Part shown: one piece after another, positions 16,929-23,112 of the stretch
Layout of the letters: the number at the start of each line of letters is the position of its first letter
Numbering within the stretch: the stretch's first letter is position 1
Origin: Novosphingobium album (ex Hu et al. 2023)
GTDB lineage: Bacteria > Pseudomonadota > Alphaproteobacteria > Sphingomonadales > Sphingomonadaceae
Reading direction: 5' to 3'
Assembly: GCF_022832385.1 (NCBI RefSeq)
Contig: NZ_JALHLE010000011.1
Coordinates: 62,001-126,000 of the forward strand
Length of the DNA: 64,000 bases
Notes under the pieces: model-generated
Told to the model about the DNA's origin: nothing
What the model saw: only the letters and a program-made list of their open reading frames with translations
Databases searched by the model: none
Made by a program: the position numbers and the translations under genes

Positions 16929-18113
16929 ATGACCGAGAACTACGGAAAGTACGGCGACGCAGCGGAGCGGATGCTCAATTTCGTTGAGACCCGCACCACA
17001 GATCAGGCACCCGACGTGTTTCAGGTACCCGTCACCAACTACCTCGACGAGGCCCGTTGGGAGCGCGAGAAGGAGCGCATCTTCAAGCGCCTGCCGCTGA
17101 TGCTGGCGCTCACCATCGAGCTGCCGAAGGTGAACGATTACAAGGCGATGGACGTGATGGGCCTGCCGGTCGTCATCACCCGTGCCAAAGACGGCAAGGC
17201 CCGCGCCTTCCTCAACGTGTGCAAGCACCGCGCCGCTCACCTCGCGCCCGAAGGCCGGGGCAACTGCAAGGCCTTCGCCTGCCCGTACCACGGGTGGACC
17301 TACGCCAACGACGGCAAGCTGATGGGCATTGCCGAGGCCAGCACTTTCGGTGACGTCGACCGTTCTACCCTGAACATGACCGAGCTGCCCTGCGACGAAG
17401 TCGCCGGCATGATCTTCGTGATCCTGACCCCGGGCCTGGAGATCGATGCCAGGGCATGGCTCGGCGACATGTACGAGTACTTCGCCGACCTGAAGCTGGA
17501 AGAGTGGTACTACCACAAGAGCAAGGTCATGACCGGTGCCAACTGGAAGGTCGCCTACGATGGCTATCTCGAAGGCTACCACTTCCAGGCCGCGCACACC
17601 GAGACCGTCGCTACGCGTTCGCCTTCGAACCGGGCGATCTTCGAGGGACACGGTCCGCATATCCTGATCGGTTTCCCGCAGAACGCGATCACCCGGCTGC
17701 ATGACCTGCCACGCGAGGACTGGGGCAAGCAGGAGAACAACGGCTACGACTTCATCCGCATGCTGTTCCCCAACTTCGCGTTGTTCCTTGCGCCGGAGAT
17801 GTGTCAGTTCGCGCAGCTCTTCCCGGGAAAGAAGGCGAACGAGAACGTCACCGTGATGAACTACGTCTTCCCGAAGAAGCCTGAGACGGAAGAAGCCATG
17901 AAGGCGCTCGACGAGATGAGCGACTTCTTCTTCAACGTGGTGGAGGAGGAAGACTACTTCCTTGGCCTCAAGGTGCAGAACGGCCTCGAAAGCGGCGCCA
18001 TGACCCATCAGGTCTTCGGCCGAAACGAGCCGGGCAACCAGTTCTTCCACAAGTGGGTGGACTACTACCTCGACGAGACCGGCCAGACACCCGCGCCAGT
18101 CATGAAGGGGTAG
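16929..18113 (+). CDS. Rieske oxygenase alpha subunit (paralogue of the one at 9010-10185)
   Basis: 394 residues from the ATG at 16929, preceded by GAAGGAG; a longer upstream frame only overlaps the previous gene. Rieske ligands are C98-x-H100 and C118-x2-H121. The iron site reads YDGYLEGYHFQAAH. The C-terminus LDETGQTPAPVMKG is echoed by a relic 2.4 kb downstream (LDETGQTPAPFMMG at 20469-20513). The gene ends at a strong terminator shared with the convergent flavoprotein gene. Confidence 0.94.
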   Translation: MTENYGKYGDAAERMLNFVETRTTDQAPDVFQVPVTNYLDEARWEREKERIFKRLPLMLALTIELPKVNDYKAMDVMGLPVVITRAKDGKARAFLNVCKHRAAHLAPEGRGNCKAFACPYHGWTYANDGKLMGIAEASTFGDVDRSTLNMTELPCDEVAGMIFVILTPGLEIDARAWLGDMYEYFADLKLEEWYYHKSKVMTGANWKVAYDGYLEGYHFQAAHTETVATRSPSNRAIFEGHGPHILIGFPQNAITRLHDLPREDWGKQENNGYDFIRMLFPNFALFLAPEMCQFAQLFPGKKANENVTVMNYVFPKKPETEEAMKALDEMSDFFFNVVEEEDYFLGLKVQNGLESGAMTHQVFGRNEPGNQFFHKWVDYYLDETGQTPAPVMKG

Positions 18114-18140
18114 GTACGGCTTTCAATGACTCTCCCAACG

Positions 18141-18174
18141 GGGGCGGCGGTGCAACCCGCCGCCCCTTCGTTTT
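18141..18174. terminator. Terminator after the double-Rieske operon
   Basis: GGGGCGGCGG (18141-18150) pairs with CCGCCGCCCC (18157-18166) over a 6-base loop, followed by TTCGTTTT. It ends the Rieske transcript and touches the stop codon of the convergent flavoprotein gene. A decayed copy of this hairpin, with an intact left arm and a mutated right arm, lies exactly 2400 bases downstream at 20541. Confidence 0.85.
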
Positions 18175-19822
18175 ATGCGGGACGGTTGTTGCTGCGGCCC
18201 GCCGCCGAGAGCGCAGCCAGATAACCGAATGTCGCGGCAGAGGCGATTGTCGCCCCCGCGCCGGGATAGGATCGCGCAAAGGGTGAGCCGCTCCCGTTTC
18301 CGGCGGCGTAGAGCCCCACGATCGGCTGATCATTGCCATCAAGGACACGCGCGTTCTGGTCGGTCTTGAGGCCGCCGTTCGTACCCAGATCACCGGGCCG
18401 CACAACGGCGGCCCAGTAGGGTGGATGGACGATCTCGCCCAGACTGGCATTGGGACGGTGCCCCGGATCGGCCCAGTAGCGATCGTAGACGGAATCGCCG
18501 CGCCCGAAATCGCTGTCCTTGCCGCTGGCTGCAAAGCCATTGAACCGCGTTACCGTCGCGTCGAGCGCGGCCGGATCAATCCCGCATTCCCTTGCCAGAT
18601 CGGGAATGGTCGGGGCCTGCTTGAGATAACCATTCGCCATCATCTGCTGGCGAATGGCTTTCTGCGAGAGTTCGGCGAAGATGTAGCGTTTCAGGAACTT
18701 GCCATCCATGATCATCCAGTGGCGCTCATCGCCCGCGCCATGGTCGTACATCGCCTTGCCGGTGGTCATGTAGGATCGCGCCTCGTTCATGTAGCGCTGG
18801 CCCTTCGCATTAACGATGATGCTGCCGGGCAGCGCCCGTAATCCCAGGGCAAGGCCGTTCTGCTCGGGCGTCACCTGGATCGACGGCATCCACCAGCAGT
18901 CGTCCGTCAGTTCGGTCGCCGCCCCCACGCCGGTGGCGATCTGGAAGGCATCGCCCTCGTCTTCGGGAATGGCATTTGTCCAGACCTGATCGCGGTCCTG
19001 CAGTTGCTTGCGCAGCGCGGTGTTGCGCGCGAACCCGCCAGCGGCGAGCAGGACACCCGCCGGCGCTTCCAGCCGCTCGCGCCTGCCGCCGCTTTCGACC
19101 ACTACGCCCGACACCTGTCCATGCTCGACGATAAGGTCGACCAGCCGCGTGGAGAGACGCACCGGAATCTTGCGCGCCAAAACGATCTCCATCAGCGCGG
19201 CAGCGAGTGCGCGTCCGTTACCGAGCGGCTTTTGTCCCAGCCATGTGCGGACCTTGTGGCCCGCCGCCGTCCGGGCCGCGTCGAGCAACAGACCCGGACT
19301 TGTCCAGGCGCGCGTGAGCGATCCGAACTGGCCGCTGTTGATGGCCGGCAGATCAAGCTCCGCCAGACGCATGGTCCGGAAGCGCTCGCCCAGACGGCGC
19401 CCGTCGAACCGTGCCGATTCCATCGTGCGGCCAACGCCACTGCCCGGCACGTCCGGGTAGTAGTCGGGATGATCGGTGGTGCGGAACCAGCGGAAGCCCT
19501 CATCCGTCAGCATCCGCGCCATTTGCGGCGCGCTTTCCAGAAAGGCGTCCGCCTTTGATGTTGCCCGCTCGTCAGCGCCCGCACCAATCAGGTTATGGAG
19601 ATAGGTTCTGGCACTTTCCGCCGTATCCTGCGCACCCTGCTCGATCATCAGATCATTGCAGGGAATCCAGAGCACGCCTCCGGACGTGGCCGTCGTCCCG
19701 CCCCAGACATCCGCCTTTTCGATGATGAGCGGCCTCAGTCCGTTCCGGCTGGCGGCAATGGCCCCGACCAGCCCCGCCGCACCACTACCCACCACGATGA
19801 AATCAAACGCGCCTTCGGACAT
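18173..19822 (-). CDS. FAD-dependent oxidoreductase resembling 3-ketosteroid delta1-dehydrogenase
   Basis: 549 residues, close to the length of KstD enzymes. The FAD motif GSGAAGL is at residues 12-18, followed by EKADVWGGTTATSGG. The C-terminal FARSYPGAGATIASAATFGY block matches the KstD family motif that carries a catalytic Tyr and a Gly, and HPDYYPDVPG matches the N-terminal Tyr region. KstDs introduce a C1-C2 double bond into 3-ketosteroids. Other members of the group act on non-steroid cyclic ketones, so the steroid substrate is not proven. It is convergent with the Rieske operon and lies downstream of a truncated SDR. Confidence 0.88.
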   Translation of the reverse strand: MSEGAFDFIVVGSGAAGLVGAIAASRNGLRPLIIEKADVWGGTTATSGGVLWIPCNDLMIEQGAQDTAESARTYLHNLIGAGADERATSKADAFLESAPQMARMLTDEGFRWFRTTDHPDYYPDVPGSGVGRTMESARFDGRRLGERFRTMRLAELDLPAINSGQFGSLTRAWTSPGLLLDAARTAAGHKVRTWLGQKPLGNGRALAAALMEIVLARKIPVRLSTRLVDLIVEHGQVSGVVVESGGRRERLEAPAGVLLAAGGFARNTALRKQLQDRDQVWTNAIPEDEGDAFQIATGVGAATELTDDCWWMPSIQVTPEQNGLALGLRALPGSIIVNAKGQRYMNEARSYMTTGKAMYDHGAGDERHWMIMDGKFLKRYIFAELSQKAIRQQMMANGYLKQAPTIPDLARECGIDPAALDATVTRFNGFAASGKDSDFGRGDSVYDRYWADPGHRPNASLGEIVHPPYWAAVVRPGDLGTNGGLKTDQNARVLDGNDQPIVGLYAAGNGSGSPFARSYPGAGATIASAATFGYLAALSAAGRSNNRPA

Positions 19823-19937
19823 CCACCATTCCCGGTTCTGCTATAGTTCCGGGCAAAAGTGATACGCAGGGAAACAGGGCCCGACGCCTCTGACATTTGG
19901 CAGGTGAGCGGGTCGCGGCAACGTTCCCGTTGTCCGT

Positions 19938-20468
19938 TCAATGCCGGACCATGGCCTCGCAATCGACCCACAGGCCGTTTCCGGAGACGAAACGCGCATC
20001 CTCGCTGGACAGGAACGCCAGGACGTCCGCGATGTCTTCCGGCGTTCCGAGACGGCGGAGCGGCGCCTTGTTCTCCCAGAACATCCTGTATTCCCGGATT
20101 TGCTCGAAGGCCGGCGCGGTCATGGGGGTGGCAATGACGCCGGGCTGGACGCATGTGGCCGTGACGCCGAACGGGCCGAGTTCGGCCGCAACCGACTTCG
20201 TGAAGCCCAGCACCGCATGCTTGGAAGCGGAATAGGCGCTCAGACCTTCGTCGCCATACGTCGAAGTAGTCGAACCGATCGTGACGATCCGCCTTGCTCC
20301 GTGTGCCTTGAAGTACGGTGTGGCCTCCCTCACCAGCCGGAACACCGCGACCAGATTCACCTCCAGCACGCGAAGAAGGTAGGCATCGTCATGCCCTTCG
20401 AGGGGATGAAACGCGCTGATCCCGGCGCAGGGCACCACCGTGTCCAGCCCGCCCATCGCGTCCGCCGC
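19938..20468 (-). pseudogene. 5'-truncated SDR gene (partial duplicate of 21231-21944)
   Basis: From about 20468 to 19938 the translation follows the intact SDR at 21231-21944 from its residue 66 to the end, with roughly 17 substitutions in 172 residues. The first ~63 residues, including the TGAGSGIG cofactor motif, are missing; upstream the sequence turns into the relic of a Rieske gene. The catalytic YSASK is kept, but without the NAD(P) motif the product should be inactive. The Gly-Gly near the end (WVDGG) has become WVDCE, consistent with relaxed constraint. An internal ATG at 20456 could still start a 172-residue fragment. Confidence 0.88.
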
Positions 20469-20557
20469 CTCGACGAAACCGGCCAGACGCCAGCCCCGTT
20501 CATGATGGGGTAAATCCGGCTTTCAATGGCTCTCCCAACGGGGGCGGCGGTGCAAAT
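20469..20557 (+). pseudogene. Relic 3' end of a Rieske oxygenase gene with decayed terminator
   Basis: Positions 20469-20513 encode LDETGQTPAPFMMG and a stop, matching the last 14 codons of the Rieske gene ending at 18113 (LDETGQTPAPVMKG). The similarity continues through the 3' untranslated region (TTTCAATGRCTCTCCCAACG) and the left arm of the terminator hairpin, at a constant offset of 2400 bases. Upstream of 20469 the sequence is SDR, not Rieske. The rest of this oxygenase copy has been deleted. Confidence 0.88.
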
Positions 20558-20571
20558 TGCCGCGCCTATTT

Positions 20572-20611
20572 CCGTTATCATCTCGAGCGCCACGCCTTGA
20601 GATGATAACGG
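20572..20611. repeat. Perfect 13-bp inverted repeat (stem-loop) downstream of the EthD gene
   Basis: CCGTTATCATCTC (20572-20584) is exactly complementary to GAGATGATAACGG (20599-20611), and the inner bases extend the stem by up to 3 more pairs including a G-U. It lies 6 bases past the stop of the minus-strand EthD gene. There is no T-run, so it may be a transcript-end stabilising hairpin, a Rho-dependent terminator or a footprint of the rearrangement next to it. Confidence 0.6.
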
Positions 20612-20616
20612 CAGGC

Positions 20617-21231
20617 TCAGACGCGCTCTTCGTACGCCCAGAACTGCGATCTGGCATGGTCGATGAAGTTGCGCTCGTCCTCCAGCGCCCCTTGCGCCAC
20701 GTCATCCCGCGAAAGCTGTTTCACCAGCGCGTCAAGACTGGGGAAATGCACCTCGACGACACCATCAAGCGTTGAAGGCGGCAAACCACAGGCGTCTGCC
20801 AGAGCCAGTGTAGCGTCCGGATCGGCGTGCAGCTGATGATAGGTGTATGGCGGAATCAACCGCCGCCCGTAATCGGCGTGGTGATTCAGCCAGTAATCCT
20901 GAAATGCCGCCAGGCTCAGGGCTTCCAATCGCCGCAGACCGAAATAAAGCCGCACCTTGTCGCGCCCCGGCAATATCGCGTGGCGCGTAAACGCAAGCAC
21001 GCTGCTGGCAGCGCGGTCCGTTGCGCTATCGAGAGCCGCGATGATCCCCGGCGCATCGCGTTCCGGACAGGTCACCAGCACGTCCGGCAGGTCTGCAGCC
21101 ATCGTGCCGGCATGTGCCAGCGCGGGCAATGCAGTCGCCGGGCAGCAAACAGCCAGCTGGCAGCCCGATGTCAGGACTTCCGCGACCCGTCCCGCGTCGG
21201 CCCCCTTCAGCATCACCAGAGCTTCGGCCAT
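20617..21231 (-). CDS. EthD domain-containing protein
   Basis: 204 residues from the ATG at 21231, which overlaps the SDR stop by one base (TGATG), so it is translationally coupled. The C-terminal half is an EthD domain (LYFGLRRLEALSLAAFQDYWLNHH, then STLDGVVEVHFPSLDAL). The N-terminal ~90 residues are Ala/Cys-rich and may be a degenerate second domain of the same fold. It is the last gene of the operon MDR reductase, SDR, EthD. Confidence 0.85.
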   Translation of the reverse strand: MAEALVMLKGADAGRVAEVLTSGCQLAVCCPATALPALAHAGTMAADLPDVLVTCPERDAPGIIAALDSATDRAASSVLAFTRHAILPGRDKVRLYFGLRRLEALSLAAFQDYWLNHHADYGRRLIPPYTYHQLHADPDATLALADACGLPPSTLDGVVEVHFPSLDALVKQLSRDDVAQGALEDERNFIDHARSQFWAYEERV

Positions 21232-21944
21232 CAGTGCCGCGCCATGACCCCGCCATCGACCCAAAGGCCGTGGCCGGATACGAAACGCGCGTCCTCGCTG
21301 CACAGAAACGCCACGACATCGGCGATGTCTTCCGGTGTCCCCAGACGGCGCAGCGGCGCCTTGTTTTCCCAGAAGGTCTTGTATTCGGGCATCTGCTCGA
21401 AGGCAGGCGCAGTCATGGGAGTGGCAATGGCACCGGGCTGGACGCAGGTAGCCGTGACACCGAACGGGCCGAGTTCCGCCGCAACCGACTTGGTGAAGCC
21501 GAGCACCGCATGCTTCGATGCCGAATAGGCGCTCAGCCCTTCGTCGCCATACGTGGAGGTGGTCGAACCGATCGTGACGATCCGCCCGGCCCCGTGCGCC
21601 TTGAGGTGCGGCGTAGCTTCGCGAACCAGTCGGAACACCGCGACCAGATTCACCTCCAGCACGCGAAGAAAGTAGGCATCGTCATGCCCTTCGAGGGGAT
21701 GAAACGCGCTGATCCCAGCGCAGGGCACCACCGTGTCCAGCCCGCCCATCGCGTCCGCCGCCGCCTTGACGAGATCGGCGTTGGCGTCCGGCCCCGTCAG
21801 GTCCGCGGTAAAGTCCACTTCCCCCTGCACATCGGCGGTGAAGACCTGTGCGCCGTCCTTCCTCAGCCGTTCGGCAACCGCAGCGCCGATGCCGGAACCT
21901 GCGCCCGTGACGATGGCCCGGCGGCCTTGCAGCCGGCCACTCAT
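21231..21944 (-). CDS. Short-chain dehydrogenase/reductase (intact copy)
   Basis: 237 residues from the ATG at 21944; its ATGA overlaps the upstream MDR stop by 4 bases. It has a classical SDR layout: TGAGSGIG at residues 13-20, PCAGIS in place of NNAG, GSTTST with the catalytic Ser, YSASK with Tyr and Lys, and GLWVDGG at the C-terminus. A truncated duplicate lies at 19938-20468. It probably oxidises or reduces a secondary alcohol/ketone in the same pathway step as the coupled MDR reductase. Confidence 0.93.
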   Translation of the reverse strand: MSGRLQGRRAIVTGAGSGIGAAVAERLRKDGAQVFTADVQGEVDFTADLTGPDANADLVKAAADAMGGLDTVVPCAGISAFHPLEGHDDAYFLRVLEVNLVAVFRLVREATPHLKAHGAGRIVTIGSTTSTYGDEGLSAYSASKHAVLGFTKSVAAELGPFGVTATCVQPGAIATPMTAPAFEQMPEYKTFWENKAPLRRLGTPEDIADVVAFLCSEDARFVSGHGLWVDGGVMARH

Positions 21945-22954
21945 GCAATCTTCAACACGAGCTTGCCGGTGTTCGCCCCGGTGAACAGGCGCATGAAGGC
22001 GGCATAGGCGTTCTCCAGCCCTTCCTGCACGTCCTCGTCCATGCGCAGCTTTCCTTCGGCCAGCCACTGCGCCATCTGCATCCCGCCCTCGGCGAAGCGG
22101 TCCGCATAGTCGGCGATCAGGAACCCGTGGATCGTGGCGCGGCGGGCGAGCACCTGCCACAGGTTGCGCAGGCCGACCTTTTCAGGCGAATTGTATTCGC
22201 TGATAAGGCCGCACAGAACGATGCGGGCATGATGTGCGAGATTGAAGACTTCGGCCTCCATCACCGCCCCACCCACGTTCTCGAACACCATGTTCACCCC
22301 GTCCGGCGCTGCCTCGGCAATCGCGGCAATGAGCGCGTCGTGGTCCTTGCCCTTGTAGTCGATCGCCGCGTCGAACCCGTAGTCCTCGATCAGGCGGCGG
22401 CATTTCTCAGCGCCGCCTGCGATCCCGACCACCCGGCATCCCTTGATCTTGCCTATCTGCCCGACCGCCGACCCCACGGCCCCGGCAGCACCGGACACCA
22501 GCAGGGTCTCGCCTGGCTGCGGCTTCGCCACTTCGAGCAGGCCGAAGTAGGCGGTCAGGCCAACCGCGCCGAGCGCGGAGAGATAGCTGGACGGCGACGG
22601 TACAGCGTTGACATCGATGGGCATCGTGAAACCGCCGGGCATCGCGACCGAATAGTCCTCCAGCCCGTTCAATCCCATGACCCACTGGCCTACGGCAAAG
22701 TCCGGGTTGTCCGAAGCATGGACTACACCGACGGTGGTCGCGCGCACAGGATCGCCCAGCGCGATCGGCGGCATGTAGCTCTCGGCATCGTCCATCCACC
22801 CGCGCTGCGCGGGATCGAGCGAAGCGTAATGGTTGCGAACGACGATGCCGCCCGGTGGCGGCGCCGGAATCTCGCTGCTCTCCAGCCTGAAATCCGCTTC
22901 CACGGGAGTGCCATCCGGCCTGCGTACAAGCAGGAAGCGCCGGTTCTCGGCCAT
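21941..22954 (-). CDS. Zinc-independent MDR NADP(H)-dependent oxidoreductase (PTGR/enoyl reductase type)
   Basis: 337 residues from the ATG at 22954 with GGAGAGGA upstream; the ATG at 22969 lacks a site. The N-terminal GroES-like domain has SLDPAQRGWM. The Rossmann domain has SGAAGAVGSAVGQ near residues 155-165, then GCRVVGIAGG and FENVGG. No zinc-ligand pattern. Family members reduce alpha,beta-unsaturated ketones or quinones with NADPH. First gene of the MDR, SDR, EthD operon; divergent from the TonB receptor at 23113. Confidence 0.92.
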   Translation of the reverse strand: MAENRRFLLVRRPDGTPVEADFRLESSEIPAPPPGGIVVRNHYASLDPAQRGWMDDAESYMPPIALGDPVRATTVGVVHASDNPDFAVGQWVMGLNGLEDYSVAMPGGFTMPIDVNAVPSPSSYLSALGAVGLTAYFGLLEVAKPQPGETLLVSGAAGAVGSAVGQIGKIKGCRVVGIAGGAEKCRRLIEDYGFDAAIDYKGKDHDALIAAIAEAAPDGVNMVFENVGGAVMEAEVFNLAHHARIVLCGLISEYNSPEKVGLRNLWQVLARRATIHGFLIADYADRFAEGGMQMAQWLAEGKLRMDEDVQEGLENAYAAFMRLFTGANTGKLVLKIA

Positions 22955-23044
22955 AATCGTCCTCTCCAAAGTGTTGCCGTTTTACCTCGGCATTCGGGGC
23001 CGTTGGCGCACCTGATCATAGTGGCAGGTCATGTTAGGCGCCAA

Positions 23045-23060
23045 AGCGTTGCATAACGCT
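23045..23060. promoter_or_regulatory. 16-bp operator-like palindrome between MDR operon and TonB receptor
   Basis: AGCGTT (23045-23050) and AACGCT (23055-23060) are perfect inverted arms around GCAT. The element is central-right in the 158-base divergent gap, 53 bases before the receptor start. An overlapping weaker repeat, TTGCA ... TGCAA, is also present. It is the best candidate operator for coordinated control of uptake and the reductase operon; the regulator is unknown. Confidence 0.4.
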
Positions 23061-23112
23061 GGTGCAAACAGAAACGGCCACGAAAAATTCGGGCCGTAAG
23101 GGAGGATTTCTG

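Noticed and set aside
20469-20513. Possible short peptide gene
   Set aside because: The 14 codons match only the tail of a Rieske protein and have no start; it is a deletion relic.
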